A stretch of 16,327 nt of DNA from positions 1 through 16,327 of the forward strand of contig CAYJMF010000104.1 of NCBI GenBank assembly GCA_964370855.1, given 5' to 3'. Positions 6,744 through 14,757 of the stretch are shown here, piece after piece. This stretch comes from JAKLKS01 sp964370855 (GTDB lineage: Bacteria > Planctomycetota > JAJSAM01 > JAKLKS01). How positions within the stretch are numbered: the stretch's first letter is position 1; every line of letters begins with the position of its first letter. The notes under the pieces are model-generated. The model ran no database searches, had not been told where the DNA came from, and saw only the letters and a program-made list of their open reading frames with translations. The translations under genes and the position numbers were made by a program.

Positions 6744-8567
6744 TCACCGCGACACGCGGACGACCTCGATCCTGCCGGCCTTCACGTCCGCTCGCAGGTC
6801 GGGGAGGCGCAGTCCGCCGAGGCGCACCTCGAAGGTGATCCTCCCCTCGGGAAAGGGCCCGAGGAGGTTGTATCCGTCGAGGATCCACTCCATGACCGCT
6901 CCCTCGAACTCATGACCCAGCCGATCGGCCATGGGGATCGGCCGCCCGTCGGCCCTGCGCAGGCGGTAACTCCCCAGTTCCGGGGGCAGCACCTCCGTCG
7001 GGACGAAGAGGACGAGCCCCGCCGGCCGCAGCGCAAGCCGCAACGGGCCCGCGGCGGGCACGGGCTGGAACTCCGAGGCGAGGAAGGGCGGAACGACCGT
7101 CCCGGCGACGACCCACTCCCGCACCTCGCCGGCGTCCCACCGGGAAGCCCCCTCGACCAGGTCGATGCCGGTGTCGAAGGAGTGGGGCCTCCCGTCCTCG
7201 TCGAGGAACTCCCCGAGGAGGAACACCCCCCCGTCCGGCGGCGCCCCCTCCACGAGGATCTCCCGCGGAGGCTCCCCGGGCTCCGCCTCCTCCACCACCG
7301 CGGGCTCCGCCGGGGCGGGCGGCGGCGGAGGGGTGGAGTCGACCTCGAGCGGAATTCCGACCTCGACCATCTCCCCCGCCGCGACGGCGATCCCGGTCCG
7401 GGCACCGCTCCGCACACCGGACCCTTCCCAGCGCACCTCGAAGGTGCCCGGTTCGAGGGTCATCATCACCGAGGGCTCGATCCAGTTCGGCGGTGGATGG
7501 AGCAGGGTCCCCACGCTGGTCGAGGCGACCTCCCTCCCGTCCCGGAGGATGGAAACGTCGACGAACCGGTTCCCTCCGTTCCTGGAGGACTCCGCCTCCC
7601 GCAGCCCCGCCGCCAGGACGGGGGTGAGGGCGACGGCGGCCCGGCGGGCGATGCGGACGGTCAGCGTCTCCCCGGGGCGCACCGACTCCCGGTCCGCCGT
7701 GGACGCGAAGCGGTAGGAGTTCAGCATCTGCGGCCTCTCCCGCTGGCCCCGGTCCGGGGACTCGAGGGGCGTGCGCAGTTCCTGCACGCGGACGCCGCAC
7801 TGGTAGACCCGGCCCTGGACGAGGGGCACGGACTCCCCCGAGGAGCCGGTCAGGATCGCCGTCCCTCCGGCGCTTCCCCGCTCCCCCCGGCCCGGGAACT
7901 CCAGCTGGCGGGGGTCGTCCGCAGTCCAGAAATCCACGATGAGCTCCGGCCGGTCCACCCCCGGAGGCGGCCACTCCCCCTCGATGCGCACCTGCACCGG
8001 GAGCCGCGGCGCGGGCCGCAGGACCGCCTCGTTCCCGTCTCCCGCCTCGACGCGGACGTCGGTCAGGAGGGTCGCCCCCCACACGTCCCGGAACCCGATG
8101 TCGTAGAGACCGGGAAGGGGGAGCCGCAGGCGCACCGGCTCCGGCCCCTCCACCAGCGTGGAGAACACTCCCCCTTCGTCGTCGCTCCCCGGCTCCCCGG
8201 CGCCGAGGGCGTAGACGGTCCCGTCCTCCGCCGGTTCCCCGTCGAGGCCGAGGACGGTGACGAGGATGGAGGGCGGGGGTCCCCTGTCGGCCGCGGGCGA
8301 CGGCCCGGTCCCGGGGCCGGGCTCCTCCGGTCGCGCATCCCCCCCGGGAGCGGACTCGCCGGGAACGATCCGCCCGCCGGCGCGGTCGCCGGCCGGCGCC
8401 CCGGGACCGGGGACCCGCTCCTCCGCCCCTCTCACCGCGTCCCGGTAGACGATGCGGCTCTCCCCCGTCGCCGCCGGCCGCAGCAGCCACGCGAACAGGA
8501 ACCCCGCCGCCGCGGCGGTCAGCAGCCAGAGCAGGGCGAGGAGGGGGAGGCGATCGCGGGCGCTCAT
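6744..8567 (-). CDS. Membrane-anchored multi-domain beta-sandwich protein of unknown function
   Basis: 607 residues. Residues 8-29 (PLLALLWLLTAAAAGFLFAW) form one membrane segment near the N-terminus, so the rest probably faces the periplasm. A Gly/Pro/Glu-rich linker covers about 45-97. From 100 onwards it is beta-rich with segments like those of carboxypeptidase-regulatory or Ig-like modules (ILVTVLGLDGEPAEDGTVYAL and LRLPLPGLYDIGFRDVWG). A second Pro-rich linker of six Pro/Ala steps follows IPLEVDSTPPPPPAPAEPA, and a further beta-rich domain ends the protein. No enzyme motif is seen. It is the last gene of the leftward group that starts at 11342, with a 57-bp gap from the lipoprotein upstream. 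No clear Shine-Dalgarno sequence precedes the ATG. I do not recognise the family. Confidence 0.75.
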   Translation of the reverse strand: MSARDRLPLLALLWLLTAAAAGFLFAWLLRPAATGESRIVYRDAVRGAEERVPGPGAPAGDRAGGRIVPGESAPGGDARPEEPGPGTGPSPAADRGPPPSILVTVLGLDGEPAEDGTVYALGAGEPGSDDEGGVFSTLVEGPEPVRLRLPLPGLYDIGFRDVWGATLLTDVRVEAGDGNEAVLRPAPRLPVQVRIEGEWPPPGVDRPELIVDFWTADDPRQLEFPGRGERGSAGGTAILTGSSGESVPLVQGRVYQCGVRVQELRTPLESPDRGQRERPQMLNSYRFASTADRESVRPGETLTVRIARRAAVALTPVLAAGLREAESSRNGGNRFVDVSILRDGREVASTSVGTLLHPPPNWIEPSVMMTLEPGTFEVRWEGSGVRSGARTGIAVAAGEMVEVGIPLEVDSTPPPPPAPAEPAVVEEAEPGEPPREILVEGAPPDGGVFLLGEFLDEDGRPHSFDTGIDLVEGASRWDAGEVREWVVAGTVVPPFLASEFQPVPAAGPLRLALRPAGLVLFVPTEVLPPELGSYRLRRADGRPIPMADRLGHEFEGAVMEWILDGYNLLGPFPEGRITFEVRLGGLRLPDLRADVKAGRIEVVRVSR

Positions 8568-8624
8568 CGCCGGTCCATCATGGGGGGCGCGCGCCGGTCC
8601 GTCAACCCGCGGCGCCGGAGGCGG

Positions 8625-8825
8625 CTACTGGAAGGGCCACCAGGAATCCGGCGCCGGGAACCACCAGGGGGAGGCCGGCCCCGAGGGGGCGACGACGGGG
8701 GCCCGGGGCAGCGACCGGCTCGGCTGCTGCTGCGGCGCGGAGTAGGGCTGGTCCGAGGCGCAGCCGAGGAGCCCCGCCCCGAGGAGCGCGCCGACCGCCA
8801 GCAGCCGCGGAACTCTCTTCTTCAT
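8625..8825 (-). CDS. Small lipoprotein with a Trp/Pro-rich tail
   Basis: 66 residues. The frame is open upstream to 8918, but the ATG at 8825 begins a classic lipoprotein signal: MKKR, a hydrophobic stretch, then GLLGC with the lipidated cysteine at residue 22. Purine-rich GGGAG lies upstream. The mature part is only about 45 residues, Gln/Pro/Ser-rich, and ends in two WW pairs (SPWWFPAPDSWWPFQ). It lies between the lipoprotein gene ending at 8923 and the membrane protein gene starting at 8567, all leftward, and is likely co-transcribed with them. Function unknown; it could be a small envelope accessory protein. Confidence 0.72.
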   Translation of the reverse strand: MKKRVPRLLAVGALLGAGLLGCASDQPYSAPQQQPSRSLPRAPVVAPSGPASPWWFPAPDSWWPFQ

Positions 8826-8922
8826 GCCCCCGTTCTCCCACTCCGGCCCCCCCGGGTCAAGGGGTCCCGGACCGGGGCGCCGGGGGAGGTGACGGCCCGG
8901 TGACCCCGGGAAACCCACGCCC

Positions 8923-9597
8923 CTACTCCACCAGCACGAGGTCGAGGCGGATCCGGTCCCCCTCGGCGCCGCCGATGTCGGTCTCCAGCGCGACGGTCCC
9001 GCCCGCGGCCTTCGCCGCCGCGGCGGCCGCCGCGGCGAGGCCGTCGCGGGGGAGGAGGACGCGCACCAGCCTCGCCGCCGGCACCGGGAGGGAGCCCGGG
9101 GCGGCGTGGGCGTCCCCGCCGCCGCAGCCGCCGGAGGACGCGGGATCGAGGATCTCGACGGACGCCGCCGCCCCCGCCACCGCGTCCCGGGCCCGCACCG
9201 CCGACGACGGCGCCTCCTTCACGCGGAGGAGGACCACCCGGAACGGCGCCGCCCCGGCGGAGCCGGAGACGAGGGCGCGGGCCGTGCCGTCGGCGCGGAC
9301 CCGGAGGTGGTAGTGGAAGGCGGCGCCGGGGAGGCCGGGGACTCCGAGATCGAACTCCGCGTCCTCGGGGCGGACCGGCGCGGGCGCCGTCCCGTCGTGG
9401 GGGCGGCGGCTGTGGGCCGGCACCTCGCCGGCGGGGCCGCGGCCGGCGGGCAGGGATCCCGGCGGCGCCTCGCCGACGCGGGAGGACGCGGCGGGCGCGG
9501 GCACGGGCGCGGGCACGGGAGCGCTCTCCACCTCCTCCGCCCCGCAGGCCGCGAGGAGGAGGAGCGCCGCGATCCACGCCCGCCCCGGAGCCCTCAC
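8923..9597 (-). CDS. Lipoprotein of unknown function, translationally coupled to the M61 peptidase
   Basis: 224 residues from a GTG at 9597. This start is chosen because it overlaps the TGA of the M61 gene as GTGA and immediately opens a lipoprotein signal, WIAALLLLAAC, with Cys18. The frame runs on far upstream, but there it is a shadow of the peptidase gene. Residues 25-78 are a Pro/Ala/Gly-rich spacer. The folded part, about 79-224, is beta-rich (FHYHLRVRADGTARALV, then RIRLDLVLVE at the end) with a GGCGGGDAH insertion near 156-164 and an Ala run near 188-195. No known domain is recognised. Overlap with the peptidase gene implies coupled expression, so it may act with the peptidase or with the envelope proteins downstream. 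Confidence 0.75.
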   Translation of the reverse strand: MRAPGRAWIAALLLLAACGAEEVESAPVPAPVPAPAASSRVGEAPPGSLPAGRGPAGEVPAHSRRPHDGTAPAPVRPEDAEFDLGVPGLPGAAFHYHLRVRADGTARALVSGSAGAAPFRVVLLRVKEAPSSAVRARDAVAGAAASVEILDPASSGGCGGGDAHAAPGSLPVPAARLVRVLLPRDGLAAAAAAAAKAAGGTVALETDIGGAEGDRIRLDLVLVE

Positions 9598-11342
9598 CTC
9601 TTGCCGCGTCCCCGCGCCGGCGCCACGTCGCCCCCCCATCCGCGGAGCAGCCGCTTCGCCGCCGCCGGCGCACTCCCGTCGGCCTCCAGCGCGAAACCCT
9701 CCTCCGGCGGACGGCCGAGGCGCACGCTCGTCTCCGTGAACCGGTCCCCGCGGAGGAGGGCGAAGCGCGCCCGGTCCCCCGGCTTCCTCTCGGCGAGCCG
9801 CTTCCCGAGCCCCTCGGCGTTGCAGCGCCAGCCGTCCAGCGCCACGAGCTCGTCCCCCGCCGCGATGCGGCCCGCCGCGGGACCGTCGTTGCGGACCGAG
9901 GAGAAGCGGGTGCGCCCCTCCTTGTCCGCGGCCTCCGCGCCGAGCCACGCCCCGGCGACGCCCTTCCGCGCGACGCGCACGCCCAGCGGCGCGAAGAGCC
10001 GCTCCCAGTCCGGGTCCGCGGTGCCGGAGACGAGGCGATCGTGGAGCCGGCGGAGGTCCGTGCCCGTCGCCTCCTTCGCCAGCGCCGGGAAGGCGTCCTC
10101 GGGGACGGGGCGGCCGGTGCGGCCGTACCGCCTCCAGAGGAGCCGCATCACGTGATCGAGGGAGCGGCGCCCGCCCGTGGCGGCGCGGAGGTGGAGGTCG
10201 AGGGCCAGGGAGGCGAGGAGGCCCTTCAGGTAGTAGGAGACGCCGCTGTTGCCGCTGTTCTCGTCGGGCCGGTAGAACTTCACCCACGTGGTGACGGAGG
10301 ATTCGTCGAGGGGGAGCAGCGCGCGGCCCGGGTTCCCGGCGAGGGCCTTCATCTTCTCCGCCATCTGCGCCCGGAGCCAGGCGCCGTCGCGCAGTCCCGC
10401 GCGCCGCACGAGGAGGTGCGCGTAGTAGTCGGTGCACCCCTCGAAGAGCCAGAGGAGGCGGGTGTACTTCTCCCCCGTGAGGTCGTAGGGGAGGAGCCCC
10501 GCGGGCCGGATGCGGCGCACGTTCCACGCGTGGAAGAACTCGTGGGCGAGGAGGACGAGGCAGCGGTCGTACTGCTTCGGATCCGTGAAGGACCAGCGGG
10601 GGAGGAGGAAGACGAAGCCCTCGCGGTGCTCGAGGCCGCCGCCGCCGGCGTCGGCCATGAGGCCCTCGACGACGTAGCGCCCGTAGGGGAGGCCGCCGAA
10701 CATCCGCGCGCCGGCCTCCACGATGGCGGCGAGGTCCTTCACGAGCCGCTTCGGATCGGCGTTGGTGTCGCCCCACAGCACGAGCTCGTGGGGGACGCCG
10801 CGCACGCGGAACGGGAACCGGCGCAGCAGCCCCATGTGGATCGGGGAGTCGTGCAGCGTCTCCTGGTCCGGCGCGCGGAGCGCGCCGCGGGCGCGGGGGA
10901 GCGGGCAGGAGACCTCCCAGCCGCGGGGGGCGTCCACGGCGACCTCGACGGGGCGGGACTCCATCCCCTCGGGGCAGAGGAAGGCGGCCGTCGGCTGCAC
11001 GAAGGCGTGGGTGTCGTCCACGTGGTTGGTGCGCACGGAGAGCTCGTTCCCGTAGACGCGCCAGGCGACGCGGATCTCCCCGGCGCGGGCCGGGGCGGCG
11101 ACCTCCCAGCGGTCCTTCGTGAGGCGGCGGACCGCGAGGGGGCGGCCCCGGGCGTCCTTGGCGGCGACCCCCTCGACGTGGCGCGCGTACTCCCGGACGA
11201 GGTAGGAGCCGGGGGTCCAGGCCGGGAGCCGGAGCACGAGGGGCGCCCCGGTGGCGGCGCGCACGCGCAGTTCCAGTCCGAGGAGGCGGCGGAGGGGATC
11301 GGCGACGGAGAGGCGGTAGCGGAGGGGAGGGATCGTTGTCAT
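9594..11342 (-). CDS. M61-family (glycyl) aminopeptidase with a C-terminal PDZ domain
   Basis: 582 residues. The ATG at 11342 is chosen because the M61 N-terminal domain begins right after it (YRLSVADPLRRLLGLELRV); the open frame 58 codons upstream is not protein-like and runs into the divergent gene. The zinc signature LLAHEFFHAWNVRRIRP gives H267, E268 and H271, and the third ligand is E301 in FEGCTDYY, both typical of M61. A PDZ domain follows at about 480-565 (AWLGAEAADKEG, then GPAAGRIAAGDELVALDG). Family length is near 600 residues, so the gene is complete. No signal peptide is visible, so it probably acts in the cytoplasm on small peptides with N-terminal Gly or Ala (family knowledge). 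It heads the leftward group and overlaps the next gene by four bases. The ORF is divergent from the lipoprotein gene at 11428. Confidence 0.92.
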   Translation of the reverse strand: MTTIPPLRYRLSVADPLRRLLGLELRVRAATGAPLVLRLPAWTPGSYLVREYARHVEGVAAKDARGRPLAVRRLTKDRWEVAAPARAGEIRVAWRVYGNELSVRTNHVDDTHAFVQPTAAFLCPEGMESRPVEVAVDAPRGWEVSCPLPRARGALRAPDQETLHDSPIHMGLLRRFPFRVRGVPHELVLWGDTNADPKRLVKDLAAIVEAGARMFGGLPYGRYVVEGLMADAGGGGLEHREGFVFLLPRWSFTDPKQYDRCLVLLAHEFFHAWNVRRIRPAGLLPYDLTGEKYTRLLWLFEGCTDYYAHLLVRRAGLRDGAWLRAQMAEKMKALAGNPGRALLPLDESSVTTWVKFYRPDENSGNSGVSYYLKGLLASLALDLHLRAATGGRRSLDHVMRLLWRRYGRTGRPVPEDAFPALAKEATGTDLRRLHDRLVSGTADPDWERLFAPLGVRVARKGVAGAWLGAEAADKEGRTRFSSVRNDGPAAGRIAAGDELVALDGWRCNAEGLGKRLAERKPGDRARFALLRGDRFTETSVRLGRPPEEGFALEADGSAPAAAKRLLRGWGGDVAPARGRGKR

Positions 11343-11404
11343 CGCTTCATCACGCGGCAGGGAGGGGGAATCGCGAAGCGAAAAGGGCCGAAGGGCGGGC
11401 GGAG

Positions 11405-11422
11405 TACACTGGCCCCGGGAGG
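11405..11422 (+). promoter_or_regulatory. TACACT box and GGGAGG ribosome-binding site of the lipoprotein pair
   Basis: TACACT (11405-11410) is identical to the box before the TPR protein gene at 3386. Here the ATG is 17 bases further on, so a short leader of about 10 nt is expected, and it contains GGGAGG (11417-11422) five bases before the ATG. The same -10 sequence thus serves one leaderless and one leadered gene. Confidence 0.5.
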
Positions 11423-11427
11423 TGCCC

Positions 11428-12024
11428 ATGCGGACGTCCGCGTCGCGAGCCGTTCTCCTCCTCGCCGCTTCCCTCGGAGCCGGCTGCGTCACCCTCGATC
11501 CCCCGCCGGTCCGCAACGAGGTGCTGGTTTCCCTGCGGACACCCCGGTATCCATGGTCGGCGCACGTCGAACAGGCGGCTGCCTTCCGGGATCTCCATCA
11601 TCTGGCGGCGGCGGGCGTCCCGCCGGAGGAGGGCGTGGAGCGGCGCGCCATCGTCTGGTCGACCCGGGACGACGTGATTGCACTCGGTGCCGCCGGATTG
11701 TCCTACCAGGGCGAGGGAAGTGACATCCCTCGGGTCTACAGGCTCGAGTTCCCGGGGCCACCACCGCCCTGGACCGAAGCGGATCTCCCCGTGATCTGGA
11801 TCCGGCTTCTGGCCGCCACCGGCTCCGAGCCCCTGTCGTGGGAATACGTCGTCCTGCGGGAGGAGGGTTCCGGCTGCTTCTGCGTGTTCCACTGGATCCG
11901 GGACGGGGAAGGCGCGCGTCCCGGGGAGAAGGTGGGGAAGTTCACGAGGGGACGCATGGCGGGAGGCGCACCGTGGATCCTGGAGATGTCCGTTCCACGG
12001 CCGTGGGAGAGGCCCACACCATGA
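11428..12024 (+). CDS. Putative lipoprotein, function unknown
   Basis: 198 residues. The ATG at 11428 is preferred over an in-frame GTG two codons earlier because of the GGGAGG spacing. The N-terminus MRTSASRAVLLLAASLGAGC is a lipoprotein-type signal with Cys20; the residue at -3 is Gly rather than Leu, so the lipobox is slightly off consensus. The mature protein has no domain I recognise; it contains a Pro-rich turn (FPGPPPPW) and a CFCVFHW segment. It overlaps the next gene by ATGA, so the two are translationally coupled. It is divergent from the M61 gene with an 85-bp gap. Confidence 0.72.
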   Translation: MRTSASRAVLLLAASLGAGCVTLDPPPVRNEVLVSLRTPRYPWSAHVEQAAAFRDLHHLAAAGVPPEEGVERRAIVWSTRDDVIALGAAGLSYQGEGSDIPRVYRLEFPGPPPPWTEADLPVIWIRLLAATGSEPLSWEYVVLREEGSGCFCVFHWIRDGEGARPGEKVGKFTRGRMAGGAPWILEMSVPRPWERPTP

Positions 12025-12626
12025 GACTGCCGAGGCCCTTCACGGGCCTTCTCCTCCCTCTGTTCCTCGTCGCTTCCGGCTGCGATGCGGGCGGCTCCGT
12101 CCGCCTCCGGGCGGAGGTCGTGGACGCCGGCAGCGGGCGGCCCGCCGCCGGCGCGGAGATCGCCTTCTTCTGGTTCGAACTCGATGACGACGATCCCTTC
12201 GGCTCTCCCCTCCGGCAGTCCGTGGCGGCATCGGCGGAGAGGCGGAACCACGGCCCCTCCTACGGGATCGTACAGAGGACCTGGCAACACCGGCCGCTGG
12301 ACGCCGAGGGACGCGCGGAATTCGGACTCCTCACCTTCTACGCGGGGGCCCTCTTCCACCCGCTCCACCAGCTCCTGTGGGGGGTGCGCGAGGACGATCC
12401 GACAGGACTCTGGATCCGGGTGACCCCCGTCCCGGAGGGGGAGTGGCTTCCCCATGACTTCCTCGTCCTGGAGCGGGAGGGCGTGCCCGTTCCCGTTCGC
12501 ATGCGATGGAGCGGGGATCGGTTCGAGGCGGGCGAGACGGCCGGGCGGGTGGCGGTAGGTTACGTCCATGGGATCGGGAGAACCTGGGACCTCCGCCTTG
12601 AGATCCTCCCCGGGGAGCGCCCGTAG
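12021..12626 (+). CDS. Putative lipoprotein with a beta-sandwich N-terminal segment
   Basis: 201 residues. The ATG at 12021 overlaps the TGA of the preceding gene (ATGA) and has GGGAGAGG upstream; the frame is open to 11838, but that part is a shadow. The N-terminus has a hydrophobic segment ending LFLVASGC, a probable lipobox with Cys18. The start of the mature part, SVRLRAEVVDAGSGRPAAGA, resembles a carboxypeptidase-regulatory-like or transthyretin-like fold, followed by an acidic FELDDDDPFG. No catalytic motif is seen. With the gene before it, this forms a two-lipoprotein unit likely to work together in the envelope. Confidence 0.72.
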   Translation: MRLPRPFTGLLLPLFLVASGCDAGGSVRLRAEVVDAGSGRPAAGAEIAFFWFELDDDDPFGSPLRQSVAASAERRNHGPSYGIVQRTWQHRPLDAEGRAEFGLLTFYAGALFHPLHQLLWGVREDDPTGLWIRVTPVPEGEWLPHDFLVLEREGVPVPVRMRWSGDRFEAGETAGRVAVGYVHGIGRTWDLRLEILPGERP

Positions 12627-12648
12627 CGGCGGAGCGGGCCGCGGCGGC

Positions 12649-12654
12649 TATCCT
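12649..12654 (+). promoter_or_regulatory. TATCCT -10 box giving a probable leaderless start at 12662
   Basis: TATCCT is followed by seven bases (CTCCCCC) and the ATG of the PolX-type gene. No ribosome-binding site is present in that short pyrimidine stretch, so translation probably starts on a leaderless mRNA. Confidence 0.5.
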
Positions 12655-12661
12655 CTCCCCC

Positions 12662-14353
12662 ATGCCCCTCGAACGCCGCGACGCCGCCGACGCGCTGGAC
12701 GAGATCGCGGAACTCCTCGAGCTCCGCGGCGACAACCCGTTCCGCGTGCGGGCCTTCGCCGGCGGGGCGCGGACCGTGAAGGGGCTCGCCGACTTCGACG
12801 AGCGGCTCGCCGCCGGGACGCTGACGGAGGTGAAGGGGATCGGGAAGGGCCTCGCCGCGGAGCTCGCCGCCATGGCGGCGACGGGGACCTCCCCCCTCCT
12901 CGAGGAACTGCGCGCGGCGGTGCCCGAGGGGCTCATCGCGCTCCGCCGCGTCCCCGGGATCGGGCCGAAGAAGGCGCGGACGCTGTACGAGGAGGTCGGC
13001 ATCCGATCCCTCGCGGAGCTCGAGTACGCCTGCGTCGAGAACCGCTTGAAGGGGCTCAAGGGCTTCGGCGGGAAGACCCAGGAGAAGGTGCTGGAGGCCC
13101 TGCGTGCGATGAAGCGCCACGCGGGAAAGCTCCGCCGCGACGACGTGAAGGGGATGGAGGTCCTGGCCGACGGGGCCGCGCGGAAGGTCGGCGGGCGGGC
13201 CTTCGCCTGCGGCGCCTACCGCCGCGGCGAGACCCTCGCCGACGGACTCGACCTCGTCGTCGCCGCGCCGGACCCGGCGGCGGCGCTGGAGGCGGTGCTG
13301 GCGGCGCTGCCCGTGGAGGAGGTGACGGCGCGGGAGCGGGGCGGCGTCGCGCGGGCGCGGCTCTCCGTCGGGGGGGAGGCGCGAATCACCTCCGGCCCCA
13401 TCAACGCGCTCGGTCTCCTTCTCGTCGCCGCCACGGGACCTGCGGAGCACGTGCGAGAGCTGGGGAGGATCCGGTCCGAGGGGAAGCGCAAGGGGGAGGC
13501 GATCGCCTGCCCCGACGAGGAGTCCTTCTACGCCGACATCGGCGTCCCGTTCATCCCTCCGGAGCGCAGGTTCGACGGCGGGGAGATCGGGGCGGCGCGT
13601 TCGGGGGCGGTGGAGATTCTGGTGGATCGATCCTCGATCCTCGGCTGCCTCCACGCCCACACCACCTGGAGCGACGGATCCGGCTCCGTCGCGGAGATGC
13701 TCGACGCCGCCCGCGGGGCGGGGCTCTCCTGGTTCGGCCTCAGCGACCACTCCCCCACCGCCTCCTACGCCGGCGGCCTCACCGTCGAGCGCCTGCGCGC
13801 GCAGCAGGCGGAGATCGACCGGGAGGCCGCGAAGCGCCCCGGCCTCGTCGTCCTCAAGGGCACCGAGAGCGACATCCTCGCCGACGGATCCCTCGACTAC
13901 CCCGACGACGTCCTCGCCGGCTTCGACTTCGTCGTCGCCTCGGTCCACTCCCTGTTCACGATGCCGCGGGAGGAGATGACGCGGCGGGTGATCGCCGCGG
14001 TGCGGAACCCGTACACCTCCGTCCTCGGCCACCCCACGGGGCGGCTGCTGCTCGGCCGCGCCGGCTTCGCGCTCGACGTCCCCGCGGTGCTCCGCGCCTG
14101 CGCCGAGGAGGGGGTGGCCGTGGAGCTCAACGCCCACCCGGCGCGGCTCGACCTCGACCCGGAGTGGATGCCGCTGGTCGTCGAGCTCGGCGTCACCGTC
14201 TCCATCGGGCCCGACGCCCACGAGCCGGAGGGGCTCGGGGACCTCGAGCACGGCGTCGCCGTGGCGCGGCGGGCGGGACTGCCGCCCGCACTCGTGCTCA
14301 ACACGCGGGACGCGGCCGGGGCGCGGGCGTTCTTCGAGGGGAGGCGGCGGTGA
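12662..14353 (+). CDS. polX: PolX-type protein: helix-hairpin-helix and polymerase-like region with degenerate active site, intact PHP domain
   Basis: 563 residues, close to the usual 570 of bacterial PolX. Order: an 8-kDa-like N-terminal domain (DALDEIAELLELRGDNPFRV), helix-hairpin-helix motifs at about 56-71 (VKGIGKGLAAEL) and 95-115 (VPGIGPKKARTLYEE), a palm region, then a C-terminal PHP domain from 327. PHP metal ligands look complete: H331/H333 (LHAHTTWSDG), D338, D362-H363, E402, H429, H457, D518 and H520. In the palm, the family GSxRR...DxD motif reads GAYRRGETLADGLD (184-197): the first catalytic Asp position holds Gly195, and the RVDLR strand with the third Asp reads EARIT (239-243). 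So nuclease activity of the PHP domain (3'-5' exonuclease or AP endonuclease) is likely retained while polymerisation is doubtful. It overlaps the rhodanese gene by GTGA. Confidence 0.92.
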   Translation: MPLERRDAADALDEIAELLELRGDNPFRVRAFAGGARTVKGLADFDERLAAGTLTEVKGIGKGLAAELAAMAATGTSPLLEELRAAVPEGLIALRRVPGIGPKKARTLYEEVGIRSLAELEYACVENRLKGLKGFGGKTQEKVLEALRAMKRHAGKLRRDDVKGMEVLADGAARKVGGRAFACGAYRRGETLADGLDLVVAAPDPAAALEAVLAALPVEEVTARERGGVARARLSVGGEARITSGPINALGLLLVAATGPAEHVRELGRIRSEGKRKGEAIACPDEESFYADIGVPFIPPERRFDGGEIGAARSGAVEILVDRSSILGCLHAHTTWSDGSGSVAEMLDAARGAGLSWFGLSDHSPTASYAGGLTVERLRAQQAEIDREAAKRPGLVVLKGTESDILADGSLDYPDDVLAGFDFVVASVHSLFTMPREEMTRRVIAAVRNPYTSVLGHPTGRLLLGRAGFALDVPAVLRACAEEGVAVELNAHPARLDLDPEWMPLVVELGVTVSIGPDAHEPEGLGDLEHGVAVARRAGLPPALVLNTRDAAGARAFFEGRRR

Positions 14354-14757
14354 GCGATCCGGGGCCCCTCGAGTCCTCCCTCCCCGTGATGACGGCGGCG
14401 GATCTCCGCGCCCGCATGGAGGGGGGCGTCGGGGGGTTCGCCGTCCTCGACACCCGGTCCCTGGCGGAGTTCGAGGCGGGGCACATCCCCGGCTCCTTCC
14501 ACTGCCCGGTGCACGAGCTGTCGAAGAGGGAGCGCCTGCTCCCGCCGAAGGGGGAGACCGTCATCGTCGTCGGCGAGGCCGGGAAGCGCGGCGTCGCCGG
14601 CGCGCTGTTCCTCGTGCTCGCGGGCAGGGCCAGCGTCGCCCTCCTCGAGGGCGGCTGGCCAGCCTGGGACGGCCCCGTGGAGGTCGGCCCCCCCCGCCCG
14701 CTCTCCGAGTCCCGCCCCCCCCGCCCCGCCGGCTGGGTGGATCCGCCGCCATACTGA
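14350..14757 (+). CDS. Rhodanese-fold protein lacking the catalytic cysteine
   Basis: 135 residues from a GTG that overlaps the PolX stop (GTGA), with GGGGAGG just upstream; an ATG at 14389 is an alternative. The rhodanese fold is recognisable: FAVLDTRSLAEFEAGHIPGS (30-49), a strand ETVIVV, the loop, and LEGGWPAWDG (99-108). The active-site loop, normally CxxGxR, reads G75-E-A-G-K-R80, so the sulphur-accepting cysteine is replaced by glycine. The only cysteine is Cys52 at the SFHCP position, which is not the catalytic site. It is probably a binding or regulatory domain. The last residues (PPPY) and the TGA stop are encoded by the inverted repeat at 14742-14853, so the original C-terminus may have been changed by that element. 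Confidence 0.85.
   Translation: MSDPGPLESSLPVMTAADLRARMEGGVGGFAVLDTRSLAEFEAGHIPGSFHCPVHELSKRERLLPPKGETVIVVGEAGKRGVAGALFLVLAGRASVALLEGGWPAWDGPVEVGPPRPLSESRPPRPAGWVDPPPY

Noticed and set aside
8826..8922. Possible promoter (TTGACC on the minus strand) and hairpins in the 97-bp gap between two lipoprotein genes
   Set aside because: A TTGACC hexamer is present, but no -10 box lies at the right distance, and the GGTCC/GGACC stem is too short to call a terminator.
9598..10776. Upstream extension of the lipoprotein frame across the M61 gene
   Set aside because: The composition turns Arg/Pro-rich before 9597, where M61 coding evidence is strong; the GTG at 9597 gives a lipoprotein signal at once.
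12560..14251. A 563-codon minus-strand frame
   Set aside because: Antisense to the PolX gene, which has clear domain motifs; the antisense product is Gly/Arg/Val/Glu-rich without structure.
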